A DNA stretch of 36,681 nucleotides from positions 1-36,681 of the forward strand of contig NZ_JAIEUL010000015.1 in assembly GCF_019599185.1 (NCBI RefSeq). The letters run 5' to 3'. The stretch is from Cryobacterium inferilacus. GTDB lineage: Bacteria; Actinomycetota; Actinomycetes; Actinomycetales; Microbacteriaceae. Below the pieces are notes generated by a model. It searched no databases. It saw only the letters and a program-made list of their open reading frames with translations, and was not told the DNA's origin. Below, piece after piece: positions 7,143 through 16,617 of this stretch (the first letter of the stretch is position 1; every line of letters begins with the position of its first letter). A program made the translations under genes and the position numbers.

Positions 7143-9159
7143 CGTAGGGGGTGGGCACATCGGACTCGACGTTTTCTTCGTGATCTCAGGATTCGTGATC
7201 ACGGCTTCACTTCTCGGAGAGGTCCGCAGAACGGGCGATATTTCGCTTCCCAAGTTCTATGCACGGCGCGCGCTGCGAATCTTGCCTGCGGCCACGATCG
7301 TGCTCATGGCTGTGGGCGCGCTAACGATCTTGGTCCTGCCGCGGGTGCGGTGGCCAGACGTTGCCCTTGAGATCGCCGGCGGGGCCACCTTTGTCGTCAA
7401 CTGGGCGTTCGCGAACAGTGGAGTTGGTTACCCCGACTTCGGCGATTCGTCCTCGCCTGTTCTGCACTTTTGGACTCTCGCCGTCGAGGGCCAGTTCTAC
7501 CTGATTTGGCCGTTCGTGCTCTTAGGCGTCGTTGCTTTTTCGAAATGGCTTACTCGCGCCGGCGTCGGCAAGGTCCACGCACGAGCGAACGGTCGACGGG
7601 CAGGGTTGATCGTCCTGGCCGTGGCACTCTTGGTGATCCCGTCGTTGGCGTGGTCTGGCTTCTACACTCGCGTTAATCCTGACTCCGCGTATTTCGTCAC
7701 AAGCACGCGGATGTGGGAACTCGGAGTGGGGGCATCCGTGGCGGTTTTCGCCACAACTCTTGTCAAGCTCCCGGCCGGGCTGAGGGCAGCCCTGGGATGG
7801 GTTGGCCTGGCAGCGATAGTCGGATCGGCCGTCGCATTTGATTCCGCGACCCGCCTTCCAGGGTATATCGCACTCATCCCCGTCTTGGGCGCCGCGGTGG
7901 TCTTGATGGCTGGTCTGGCGGGGTCGAACAGCAAAGGGCCGTGGGCGGTTCTTTCTCTGCGGCCCGTCAGGCGCATCGGCGACATTTCGTATGCGCTGTA
8001 CTTGTGGCACTGGCCACTTGTTGTTTTCGGAACCCACCTTCTCGGCGCGTTGAGCTGGGCTGCGAGCCTGGGGATTCTTGCGCTTTCGTTTGTCTTGGCT
8101 TATCTGACATGGCGATTCGTTGAGCGGCCGCTGCTGCGGTCGCCGCGACTCGCCGCCTCTCCGGGCGGTTCGCTGCGGGTGGGCGGCACCTTTCTGATTG
8201 CGACGGCAGTGATGACAGTAGCCGTTCTCGTGATACCGGCTCCAGGGTCACCGGGAATCCCTGCCGGCGGTTCTGCTCTGGCCGCTAAGTCGGGGGCTGA
8301 TGTTCTGCTGGCCGATCCCACGGCGGGCATAGCCCGCGACAGCGTCGACCCGTATCTCCCAACATCGGCCAAAGCCGCCGGGGACTATCCCGCGAATTAC
8401 AAGGATGGCTGTCATCTGGGTCGGTATGAGTACGCGGTCGAGGCCTGCACGTACGGGGACCTGGATAGTGATTACGTGGTCGCGCTAGTTGGTGATTCGC
8501 ACGCAGCCCAGTGGTTGCCGGCCTTGAACTCGATCGGACTCGCCAATGGATGGCGCATCGAGGCGTACACGAAAGCGAGATGTCCATTCGCGGACGTCAA
8601 GATCGGGACGGGCACGCGGTTCAACGGATCATGTGAGGCCTGGAACGAAGACATGATGGAAACCCTGACAGGCGAGGTCAGACCTGACCTCGTTGTCTCG
8701 AGCACAGGTACCTATCCGGTGGTTCAGGACGACACTGAGATGGAAGCGCTCACGACCGATGAGGCATTGGCTGCGGGCATGAGGCGCACGTGGGATCAAT
8801 TGGCAGCCGGTGGTGTGAACGTGATTTCGATCGTGGATACTCCGACAGTGGGTTTGGACGTGCCCGAGTGTGTGTCGGAAAACCCGGCGGCGATGCTGAC
8901 GTGCGCCGCAGACCGGGATCCGGCATTCGCCGGAATCGGACAAAAGGAAACCAGGGCGGCCTCGGGACTGCCGAACGTGTCAGTGGTGACCGTCAACGAT
9001 TACATATGCCCGGAGTCGCTTTGTGCGCCGGTAATCGGAAATGTCTTCGTCTGGCGCGACACTCACCACATCACCGCCACGTACTCGAAAACTCTCGCAA
9101 ATGTACTCGCCATCTCCATCCTGGCAACCCCGAGCTACAAGGAATCCTCCCATGGCTAG
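7143..9159 (+). pseudogene. Acyltransferase-SGNH gene, 3' fragment after the IS3 insertion
   Basis: This is the bulk of an OafA-like O-acyltransferase with a fused extracytoplasmic SGNH domain. The frame starts with VGGGHIGLDVFFVISGF straight after the IS end and has many membrane segments (VEGQFYLIWPF, ISYALYLWHWPLVVF). It ends with an SGNH hydrolase-like domain: GDSHAAQW with the Ser nucleophile near 8497-8499, and WRDTHHITATY as the C-terminal Asp-His box. A GTG at 7180 could start translation but would omit the conserved N-terminal His motif left in the 5' piece. Together the two pieces would give ~725 residues, normal for the family. The wzy-like gene follows 18 bases later and may depend on a promoter inside the IS or this remnant. 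Confidence 0.85.
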
Positions 9160-9177
9160 CAGGGGAGCGGTTCGATA

Positions 9178-10518
9178 ATGCCGCCAGTGATCCAGCTCGT
9201 CCTCCCCCTCGCGATTTTCGCAGGCTCGGTCGTCGTGCTCTATCGGGTTCCGCGAGATTGGGCATCGTGGACCGGAGTGATTTCCGCAATCGTCATGGCT
9301 GTGCTCGTTCCCTCCTTCTCGACATCAGCGCCTGCGGCGGTCGTCACGATCATGTCGACCGTCGTAATGCTTGTTCTTGCTTTGTGGCGGGACCGAGGCG
9401 TCCTGGCGGGACTGAACGTGCCCCTTGTTCTGCTAATTTTCATCGGTTACTCGTCGGTATTCGGTGCCGCTCAGGCGCCCATAGCGCTCGTGCTGCAGTA
9501 TCTCGCCACGGGCGCGCTCCTTATGCTTCTATCCCTCGCTGTCGTGGGCGCTGTAGTCAGGCGGGGACTCTCGCCGCTGCTTCCCACGTTCGGTATCGTC
9601 CTCGTCTTTCAGTTCGTCATCAGCTTCGGAGAAGAGTTTCTCGGGACAAAAGCGGTATGGCCCAGAGCCGATGGGACCGACAACATCACGCACCGCGTGA
9701 ACGCCTTCCTTCCTTCGGTCATCGGCCGGGCAATGGGCTCCACCGCACACCCGATACCGCTGGGGATGTTGTTCGGGTTCTGCGTCGTCGTCTGCCTCTG
9801 GTTCGCGCTTCGGCGGCGCTCGCTTTTCTATCTCGCCCTGGGAGTGCTGGGGATCGTCGGTATGGCGCTGTCGGGCACACGGAGCGCTTTCGTTTCTCTG
9901 GCGGGGGCACTGCTCTTCTGGCTCGTGAGCGCATTCTGGCGTAAAAAAGCGGTCCTCATCCCGCTGATCGCCGCGCTTGTCATAGGCGTGCCCGCCGCAA
10001 TTTTCTTTGTCTTCGCCAACCTGGGGAGCGGAGTCAGGAACTCGAGCTCGTTCGTTCATCGGATCGGCATCCTCGATACGGCAAGCAACCTCTTCAAGCG
10101 TGACCCACTCGAGGTGCTCTTCGGCACTGGGTTCAGCTCGATCGTGGGGCTCATCGAAGACGGTGTCATTCAGGGAGTCGACGGAATTGGCGTCGTAGAC
10201 CAAGAATTCGTTCGTACCCTGGCCGGAACCGGTGTCATAGGTCTCTTACTGATGCTGGCAGTAATCGTCCTGGGTTTGATCCGCGGTAGCAAACTGCCGT
10301 CGCTCCTTGTCGTCTTCGTTGTCGTCGGGTTCGCGGCTTTCGACAGTCTGAGTTGGCGACTCATATTCACCCTATTCGTGGTGGCTGTCGCCTCCGTTTA
10401 CGGGGTAGGTGCTGCGCGCAGGAACAATCGTGAGTCACACACCGGTCTCCGCACAGAAGACGAGCAGAAGCGCCGGAGACCGGGAGGAACTAAAGTGACT
10501 TCGGTGCCTCCTGCGTGA
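9178..10518 (+). CDS. O-antigen ligase/Wzy-type polysaccharide polymerase
   Basis: An integral membrane protein (446 residues) that would polymerise lipid-linked repeat units or ligate the chain outside the membrane. It has about eleven to twelve hydrophobic segments. The Wzy_C/O-antigen-ligase-like segment GMALSGTRSAFVSLAGALLF (near residue 225-245) is followed by a large extracellular loop (residues ~285-345), the usual arrangement. The ATG follows AGGGGAG at a good distance. It is downstream of the split acyltransferase and upstream of a glycosyltransferase and a flippase, which supports the Wzx/Wzy reading. Polymerases diverge strongly, so polymerase versus ligase cannot be decided here. 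Confidence 0.8.
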   Translation: MPPVIQLVLPLAIFAGSVVVLYRVPRDWASWTGVISAIVMAVLVPSFSTSAPAAVVTIMSTVVMLVLALWRDRGVLAGLNVPLVLLIFIGYSSVFGAAQAPIALVLQYLATGALLMLLSLAVVGAVVRRGLSPLLPTFGIVLVFQFVISFGEEFLGTKAVWPRADGTDNITHRVNAFLPSVIGRAMGSTAHPIPLGMLFGFCVVVCLWFALRRRSLFYLALGVLGIVGMALSGTRSAFVSLAGALLFWLVSAFWRKKAVLIPLIAALVIGVPAAIFFVFANLGSGVRNSSSFVHRIGILDTASNLFKRDPLEVLFGTGFSSIVGLIEDGVIQGVDGIGVVDQEFVRTLAGTGVIGLLLMLAVIVLGLIRGSKLPSLLVVFVVVGFAAFDSLSWRLIFTLFVVAVASVYGVGAARRNNRESHTGLRTEDEQKRRRPGGTKVTSVPPA

Positions 10519-10632
10519 AAGGCCGTTTGCGCCAAGCGGCGGACGTGCCGCCCGGTTGCGTTTAGTGCCAGCATCAACTGGGCCAACAGAGCCACAACGC
10601 TTTCGACACATATATAAAGAGGACGAAGACCC

Positions 10633-11763
10633 ATGATGTCCGCATACCCGGGAAAACGACGGAAAAGCTCTGCGAAGCGGACTCAGCCATTGCGCGCGGT
10701 CTATTTCTCGGTCCGCAATTCGGGCTACCCCCGCAACTCGCGAGTACGCCAATTCTTGGCCGAGGCCGGATATGAAATCATCGTCATACCCGCCGTCAAG
10801 GACGGACCAGCCTGGCGGAATATGAGCGACAACCTCCGCAGTCTGTGGAACACCAAGGGCACCTTCCAGCTCCTCGTCCTTTCGGAATTCTCGCTGAAGT
10901 ACGCCGTTGGTACGTGGCTGATATCTCGCCTGCGGGGCGCAACTCATATGGTCGACGGGTTCGTGGGCATGTACGAAAGCGAGATCGAAGACAGGAAGAA
11001 CGCATCGCCGCGGACCCTCGCTGCACTGCTCTACAAACTCGGTGATCGACTTGCCTTGCTCACCGCTGACATCTATCTGATCGACACGGATGTCCGGCGA
11101 GACCGTTTGAAGGGTCACGCTCGACGCGGCACAAGTATGATAACCCTGCCCGTCGGTGCTCCCGCGTGGGCCCGACCGACCACGACGCGTGATCCTGGCG
11201 GCGACATTCGGGTGCTGTACTACGGCAACTACATACCTCTGCACGGCGTCGAGTACGCGGTGGAGGCGGTGGCAGGGATGCCAGCGGATAGTCGGGTCCG
11301 TATGACACTGGTGGGGGATATCTCCCGCGCTCCAGACCTCCGTTCCAGGATCTCGGAGGGATCTCCATCCGACCGCTTCCGGGTCGTCGGTGAGGTGCCG
11401 GAACAGGAGCTTGCCGAGATCATCGCGAGGCACGATGTGGTGCTGGGCATCTTCGGCACATCCCCCAAAGCTTCGTCGGTCATCGCGAACAAAGTGTGGC
11501 AGGGTCTAGCCTCGGGCAAAGTTGTGATCACCCGAGAAAGTGCCGCGTTGAGAGAGATTTCCGAACTAATCGGTGACCAACTGATCCTGGTTGAAGGAGC
11601 ATCGGCCGCCGCTATTCGCAGAAGCATAGAGTCCGTGCGGATTCCCGAGGGTGCTGCCACTAACGTTGCGGCGCAGGTTCTAGAGGAATACACCGCTCTG
11701 CGCTACCACGAGTTGACGACTGAGCTGCGCAAGCGCCATGGCGAGGGGCTGGAGGCCTCGTGA
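10633..11763 (+). CDS. Glycosyltransferase, GT4-like (GT-B fold)
   Basis: Cytoplasmic or membrane-associated enzyme that adds a sugar from a nucleotide donor to the lipid-linked EPS intermediate. The protein has 376 residues. The N-terminal domain begins RAVYFSVRNSGYPRNSRVRQ. The C-terminal donor domain starts at GGDIRVLYYGNYIPLHGVEY (near 195) and contains MTLVGDISRAPDLRSR and FRVVGEVPEQELAEIIARHD. The region LGIFGTSPKASSVIANKVWQ, then ASGKVVITRES, replaces the classic EX7E motif but sits at its position. It starts 114 bases after the polymerase, and AGAGG precedes the ATG. The donor and linkage cannot be predicted. Confidence 0.8.
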   Translation: MMSAYPGKRRKSSAKRTQPLRAVYFSVRNSGYPRNSRVRQFLAEAGYEIIVIPAVKDGPAWRNMSDNLRSLWNTKGTFQLLVLSEFSLKYAVGTWLISRLRGATHMVDGFVGMYESEIEDRKNASPRTLAALLYKLGDRLALLTADIYLIDTDVRRDRLKGHARRGTSMITLPVGAPAWARPTTTRDPGGDIRVLYYGNYIPLHGVEYAVEAVAGMPADSRVRMTLVGDISRAPDLRSRISEGSPSDRFRVVGEVPEQELAEIIARHDVVLGIFGTSPKASSVIANKVWQGLASGKVVITRESAALREISELIGDQLILVEGASAAAIRRSIESVRIPEGAATNVAAQVLEEYTALRYHELTTELRKRHGEGLEAS

Positions 11764-11788
11764 TCCACGTGACGCGGGGGTTCCGACA

Positions 11789-13027
11789 ATGAGGCGTGCT
11801 CGGAGCCGCTCACTCAAGATCTTGGGTTTCATCGTGGTGCCCATGCTCGGTGCCATAAGCCCGCTGATTGCCCTTCCGGCGATCACCGCCAACTTCGGTG
11901 CCGTAGCGTGGGGTGCCATCGCCATCGGACAGTCAATCGGCATGGCATGCGCCGTGGTGGTGGAGCTCGGCTGGTCGTTGAACGGACCCCAACGCGTTGC
12001 GCGGTCGAGTCCGAAGAACAGAAATCAAACCCTGGCGGCAGCGTTGCTGACGAAGGCGCTGATCTTCATGCCGATGGCACTGATCGCTTTTGTCGCCGCG
12101 TATATGCTCGCCCCGACGTTCAAGATCGAGGCTGCCGTCGTTGCGATGGGCAGCGCGGCCGTAGGTATGTCGTCGACGTGGTACTTCATCGGGACTCGGA
12201 GGCCCGGCTGGATACTGACGATTGAATCGCTACCCAAGCTCGTTGCGGTCGGGTTGGCTGCATTGGCGATGTCTCTGGGTGCTCCGCTCTATTCATACGC
12301 GTTGGCCGTGCTGGCTCCGTCACTGCTGGCTCCGTGGCTGACGGTTCTGGCCACACGCCTGCGGTTAAGCGACTTCCGGAGATATCGGCCTTCCCGAGTT
12401 CTGCGAGTCATCCAGTTTCAGTCACTGGCTCTGTCTGCGCGAGCGGTCAGCGCCGTTTACATAGCGCTGCCAATCACCCTTGTCGGTATCGCGGCGCCGG
12501 CAGCCGTTCCTGTTTTCGCTGCAGCCGAACGGCTCCAGCGGATGGCGCTGACCCTGCTCCAGTCGATTCCGAACTTCATGCAGGGGTGGGTCGGCAGCGC
12601 AAACTCAGCGAGCGCGCGCCTCGATCGGGCCAGGAAAGCCATCGTGATCAACGCTGCGTTCGGTGTCGTGTCGGGCCTGGTCTTCGCCCTGGCTGCACCA
12701 CGAGTGGCGCACATAGTCTTCTCCGGTGTAATCGAGATACCCCTCGAACTAAGCAGCCTGTCCGGGGTGCTGATCTTCATCGTCTGCACCTCGCGCGCGA
12801 CCGGCAACATCGCGTTGGTAGCGCTGAACAAGGTTCGCGTAATCATGATCAGCGCCATGGCGGGGGCGCTTGTCGGCGTGCCGGCGATCTTCTTGCTTTC
12901 GGCCCGGTACGGTCCGGAGGGTGCGCTGATCGGCGAACTCATCGCCGAAGGAACGGTGCTAGTCATTCAATTAGTGGTAACGCTTCGAGCCCGACGACCC
13001 CCCGCAGTCAATCTCGCGGTCTCCTGA
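11789..13027 (+). CDS. Wzx-type flippase / polysaccharide export protein
   Basis: A 412-residue membrane protein with about twelve to fourteen hydrophobic helices, of the MOP-superfamily type that translocates undecaprenyl-PP-linked repeat units. It begins MRRARSRSLKILGFIVVPML and contains LPAITANFGAVAWGAIAIGQ, a signature-like N-terminal region of Wzx proteins, and VFAAAERLQRMALTLLQSI in the middle. I chose ATG 11789 over the in-frame ATG 11738: the later one has a GGGGG stretch eight bases upstream and starts at the first helix, while the earlier lies within the glycosyltransferase and adds a non-family leader. It is the last gene of the + strand run, followed by a strong hairpin. Confidence 0.82.
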   Translation: MRRARSRSLKILGFIVVPMLGAISPLIALPAITANFGAVAWGAIAIGQSIGMACAVVVELGWSLNGPQRVARSSPKNRNQTLAAALLTKALIFMPMALIAFVAAYMLAPTFKIEAAVVAMGSAAVGMSSTWYFIGTRRPGWILTIESLPKLVAVGLAALAMSLGAPLYSYALAVLAPSLLAPWLTVLATRLRLSDFRRYRPSRVLRVIQFQSLALSARAVSAVYIALPITLVGIAAPAAVPVFAAAERLQRMALTLLQSIPNFMQGWVGSANSASARLDRARKAIVINAAFGVVSGLVFALAAPRVAHIVFSGVIEIPLELSSLSGVLIFIVCTSRATGNIALVALNKVRVIMISAMAGALVGVPAIFLLSARYGPEGALIGELIAEGTVLVIQLVVTLRARRPPAVNLAVS

Positions 13028-13037
13028 GTCGCAGCGC

Positions 13038-13090
13038 GGGCCTTTCTCGCCCTGCCGACTGGCGCACACCATCGGCATCGAGAAAGGCCC
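13038..13090. terminator. Bidirectional terminator between wzx-like and glycosidase genes
   Basis: GGGCCTTTCTCG (13038-13049) pairs perfectly with CGAGAAAGGCCC (13079-13090), and the loop can form a further GCCGA/TCGGC stem. The flanking genes converge here, so one hairpin can serve both. There is no long T run. Confidence 0.75.
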
Positions 13091-13143
13091 TCGTCGGCTG
13101 TGGGCGCAGCAGGCCCGCTCCAGCGCCCGCAGGCCGCCCTTGA

Positions 13144-15291
13144 CTACTGCAAGTCGCTGAGCGCCCCGTCCAGGTACGCAGGGTGGCCGTCAAGCTCAAC
13201 CGTGACCCGGCCGTCTATCGGGGTCAACGTGGTGATGGCTCCGAACTGGTCCGTTCGTGTCACGGGTTTCGCCGCCGCGTACGTCACCGTTGTGGGGGTC
13301 GGAGACCAGGCCACCCGAGTCGCGGAAGATCCCTCGCCGAAAGCGTAGGAGTGAACTCCCGGGATTCCCGTCACGTCGCGGGCTGTGAAGGCCTTGCCAG
13401 ACACCTTGCGGATGAGCACGGCCTGCGACACGGCCGACGGCTTCGGCGCGAATGCCGGGACGGTCTCGGATCTTTGGCGGACAAGACCGAAGTTGCCTTC
13501 GTGATCAGCGGGATCGGTCTTGTCGTTGACCAGGTTGTACCAGTAGAACTTCTCTACGTTGTTCGCAAGAGAGATCGTTTGTGCCCGTACGACGTTGTCA
13601 GCCTGGTCCTGCTCCGAGTAGCCGGCGGTTGACCATCCGAGCTCGGTTATCCAAATCGGCTTGGTGACGCCGCCGTTGTACTGTTTGATCCGCTCGTTCG
13701 CCTGCTGCAGACTTGCCTCGAGAAACTCCGGACCGGACTGGGGCGAATAGTCGTAGGGGTGGAAGGAGATCGCGTCGAGGTACTGCAAGCCTCCGGCCTG
13801 GTAGAGGCCCTCGAGCCAAGCATCATCGTGACGGGCAATTGCCGGGCCGATGACTTTGGTGTCGGGATGCTGTGCCTTGACTGCCTCGTATGCTGATTTG
13901 AGCATCGGGAGATAGCACTCGGGGGTAAGCCCGCAAGCTCCCTTGTTCATGCGCACCTGATTGAACTCGTTATAGATTTCAACCGACGGTACATCGAAGT
14001 GAGAAACCATCTCGGTGGTGTAAGCGCTATAGGCGGCGAGGCCCGTCGGACTGCTTGGGGTGACTCCACCGTCATAGAGCGGATTGTGATAGTCGCTGAT
14101 CGGGAGGAAATCCAGGCCCTCGTTGGTGTACCGCTTGATCTTATTGTCGGTTTCCACGGGGAATGTGTACTGACCCGGGGTCTTTTCCACGGCATTCCAC
14201 TTAGCGTCCGTGCGCACACTGGAGAAGCCGATCTCGGCCGCGACTCGTTCCGGATTGGCGTATGCGGGCGTCAGGTGAATGCCCACGCCGAAACGCTCAT
14301 CGGTGGCTGAGACACCCTTTTCGATCGGTGCGAGGATCGCGAGCGAAGACTGGAGTCGGTCGTTCGAGTTCTCGGCGTTCGCGATGTCGATTGAGTAGTA
14401 GCCCCCGGCCAGGTCCTGCAGGGAGATGACTCCGAGTCCCGGTTGCAGGTCGACAGCGCCGTCCGCAACCACCGCACCGGCGTGATCCGTGACCGTCCAG
14501 GTGGCGTTGGGGATTCTCCAGGACACGCCAAGCGCGGCTTCTCCGGTGGTCAAGAGCAGTGAGGTGTTGGTGATTTGCGGGTTGGGCGCGTCGAACCCTT
14601 CGAACGACGGGTTGGCGAGCAAGTTGTCGCTCGCTCCCGCCGCGGTCATGGAAATGTTGTCGATGCGAGTCTCGGCGGTCGGGCCGACCGAAAGGACGCT
14701 GACGGGAAGACTGGTTTCGTCGGCTGCGGTCTGGTATGTCCAGGTCTTCTCAGACCATTTGGTCGAGGCCTTGGGGAAGTCGAAACGGCCTTGGGCGGCA
14801 GCGCCCATGATAACTGCGACGCCCGGTGCATCGTCGATTTCGGCGGTGTTCTTGATCGAAGCCTTGAAAGTGTAGGTAGTGGAAGGAATGACGGGCACAG
14901 TCTGGCTGAGAGCACGGCGCGTGGGGTTTTCCGCCGGGTTAGTGCTGTCCAGCCGCAAAGCGATACTTCCATCTGGCGCATCACCCGCCTCAGCGGTGAA
15001 GGTGGAGGCTGTGTCTGTTTCGTTGTCCTGGCTCCATCCGTCGAAAGACGCAGCCACGTCGGCGGTAGGCGGGGCGACCGGTTCTGGAGTGGGTGTGGGT
15101 GTCGGAGTAGGGGTCGGCGTCCGGGTCGGTTCGGCAGTCACCGCAGGAGGGCTTGGTACAGCGCTATTCGATCCCGTCGACCGGGGGAGGAGGGCGACCA
15201 CGGTCACACCCGCTACTAGGGCGGCCACCAGGACTGCCGCGGTGATGATTCGCCACCGCGGCTGATCGCGGAACTTTTTGAGGATGTTCAT
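13144..15291 (-). CDS. Membrane-anchored clan-A glycoside hydrolase with carbohydrate-binding-like domain
   Basis: A predicted extracellular glycosidase tethered to the membrane. The 715-residue protein has a cytoplasmic N-terminus (KKFRDQPRWR), one membrane helix (~15-35), a Pro/Thr linker with TPTPTP repeats (~52-70), a beta-rich domain like a CBM4/9 jelly roll (~78-220), and a TIM-barrel catalytic domain (~330-600). The acid/base Glu442 is in EIYNEFNQ and the nucleophile Glu550 in IWITELGWS, as in GH39-like and related clan-A enzymes. AGGAGA precedes the ATG. It lies 75 bases downstream of a glycosyltransferase gene on the same strand. By analogy with Pseudomonas PslG it may trim or release the polymer. 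Exact GH family and substrate are unknown. Confidence 0.82.
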   Translation of the reverse strand: MNILKKFRDQPRWRIITAAVLVAALVAGVTVVALLPRSTGSNSAVPSPPAVTAEPTRTPTPTPTPTPTPEPVAPPTADVAASFDGWSQDNETDTASTFTAEAGDAPDGSIALRLDSTNPAENPTRRALSQTVPVIPSTTYTFKASIKNTAEIDDAPGVAVIMGAAAQGRFDFPKASTKWSEKTWTYQTAADETSLPVSVLSVGPTAETRIDNISMTAAGASDNLLANPSFEGFDAPNPQITNTSLLLTTGEAALGVSWRIPNATWTVTDHAGAVVADGAVDLQPGLGVISLQDLAGGYYSIDIANAENSNDRLQSSLAILAPIEKGVSATDERFGVGIHLTPAYANPERVAAEIGFSSVRTDAKWNAVEKTPGQYTFPVETDNKIKRYTNEGLDFLPISDYHNPLYDGGVTPSSPTGLAAYSAYTTEMVSHFDVPSVEIYNEFNQVRMNKGACGLTPECYLPMLKSAYEAVKAQHPDTKVIGPAIARHDDAWLEGLYQAGGLQYLDAISFHPYDYSPQSGPEFLEASLQQANERIKQYNGGVTKPIWITELGWSTAGYSEQDQADNVVRAQTISLANNVEKFYWYNLVNDKTDPADHEGNFGLVRQRSETVPAFAPKPSAVSQAVLIRKVSGKAFTARDVTGIPGVHSYAFGEGSSATRVAWSPTPTTVTYAAAKPVTRTDQFGAITTLTPIDGRVTVELDGHPAYLDGALSDLQ

Positions 15292-15366
15292 GAATCTCCT
15301 GAGGTTGGTGCGCGGGCGAAGAAATGATGAGCGCCGGCGAAAAAAGCAGCCGCTGCGCGAGGAGGT

Positions 15367-16476
15367 CTAGACGAGTGATTCGTGTTCGACCCAGGCGCGC
15401 AGCGTGGAACGGAACACCGACTGGTCGAATTGCCAGGCGCGGTCGATGCAGTCCTGAGGACGCAAGGTGGCGGCGAGGGCGACGGCTTCTCGGCCGGCCT
15501 GCCCGTCGAAATCACCGAGGTGCACGCCTGTGACGCCGTCGACCACGGACTCGGCAGCGCCGCCGATGTTGCGGGCAATCACGGGCGTGCCCGTGGCCAT
15601 GGCCTCGACGGGCATGATCCCGAAGTCCTCAATCGCCGGGAACACGTACGCCAGAGCGCGCCGGTAGAGGGCGCTCAACAGGGCACGGGACGGCTTGAGA
15701 ACGAATGTCACCTGGCCGGGGTGCTGGTCGGCCAGCGCTTGCAGGTCAGGCTGAGACGGCCCGTCCCCGGCGAGCACCACCGCGGTATCCGACGCAACGC
15801 CGAGGGCGATGACTAGGTCGAGGCGCTTGTACGGAATGAACCTCGACGCGCCGAGCAAGAACGTGCTCGGCAGGGCGGCCAAGATCTGCTCTTCTTCGGC
15901 GGTCAGCCTGGGTGTGGGATCGTCGGCGAAAGCCTTCACATCGACGGGCGGGTAGATGACCACGCTGTCTCGGTGCCAAGAATCCTGGATGCGTGTGCGC
16001 ACGAACTCGCTGTTCGCTGCGATAGCCCGAGCCTCCTGAGCGCGGGTGCGGTCCAGGTGCTGGAGCGGTTTCCTCGCCGCTTTCGCCAACACGTTGTTGC
16101 CGCGGGCATCCAGCTCGGGGGTCCAAATGTAGCGGGCTGGAGTGTGCGCGTACACCAGTTTCGGCGCCACCCTGGCGGGCCCGGAGAAGCGCGCGTGGTG
16201 CGAAAACAAGTGGGAGCTGCAGAGGATCCAGTCGGCGTCGTTGTCGCCGAGGTGTCGCCAGGTGAGCGGCATGAACGGCAGGGCGAGCGCTTTGGACTTG
16301 CGGAGCGGAGTGCGGGCTAGCCAGGTTTCGGCGACGTGGATGTCGGCGAATCGTTGCGGGGCATCGTTCCAGAGGGACTGCACCTGCGCGTCGGGGAAGG
16401 TTGCGACGATCTCCTCAACGACATTCTCAGATCCGCCGCGTTTGGCCAACCATTCATGCACGACGATGCCTGCCAT
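15367..16476 (-). CDS. Glycosyltransferase family 4
   Basis: GT-B fold enzyme that would add a sugar, often mannose, to the lipid-linked repeat unit. It has 369 residues. The N-terminal acceptor domain starts HEWLAKRGGSENVVEEI and includes LVYAHTPARYIW. The donor domain has SRFIPYKRLDLVIAL (~211-225) and the complete EX7E motif EDFGIMPVE (E283 and E291), then GTPVIARNIGGAAESV. The start ATG follows GGGGGAG. It is the first gene of a minus-strand pair with the glycosidase. It resembles WbaZ/mannosyltransferase-like proteins. Confidence 0.9.
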   Translation of the reverse strand: MAGIVVHEWLAKRGGSENVVEEIVATFPDAQVQSLWNDAPQRFADIHVAETWLARTPLRKSKALALPFMPLTWRHLGDNDADWILCSSHLFSHHARFSGPARVAPKLVYAHTPARYIWTPELDARGNNVLAKAARKPLQHLDRTRAQEARAIAANSEFVRTRIQDSWHRDSVVIYPPVDVKAFADDPTPRLTAEEEQILAALPSTFLLGASRFIPYKRLDLVIALGVASDTAVVLAGDGPSQPDLQALADQHPGQVTFVLKPSRALLSALYRRALAYVFPAIEDFGIMPVEAMATGTPVIARNIGGAAESVVDGVTGVHLGDFDGQAGREAVALAATLRPQDCIDRAWQFDQSVFRSTLRAWVEHESLV

Positions 16477-16604
16477 GTGATGCTCCCCCGGGAGTAATGC
16501 GGATACCTTGTCGAATAAGGAACCATCAAATCCACCATACGTTACCGAACCGACATCCTTATCCGCGCCGGAGCATGAAGCGGCATGTTGTCAGTGTCGC
16601 CACC

Positions 16605-16617
16605 TACTATGGCGGGA
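16605..16617 (+). promoter_or_regulatory. Possible leaderless promoter of the VanZ-like gene
   Basis: A TACTAT -10 box (16605-16610) lies six bases before the ATG, placing the transcription start on or next to the start codon. Actinobacteria use this arrangement often. No good -35 box is visible. Confidence 0.4.

Noticed and set aside
7180..9159. Intact acyltransferase starting at GTG 7180
   Set aside because: The start falls inside the FFVISGF motif and omits the catalytic His segment, which lies on the other side of the IS.
8790..9944. Plus-strand open frame of 384 codons across the acyltransferase end and the polymerase start
   Set aside because: Out of frame with both proteins, Arg/Gly-rich shadow without membrane helices or motifs.
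10588..10618. Promoter before the GT4 gene based on TATATA/TATAAA at 10611-10618
   Set aside because: No matching -35 box at 16-18 bases; the A/T stretch alone is not enough.
11738..11788. Earlier in-frame start for the flippase
   Set aside because: It overlaps the glycosyltransferase, has no ribosome-binding site and adds an Arg/Pro leader not seen in the family.
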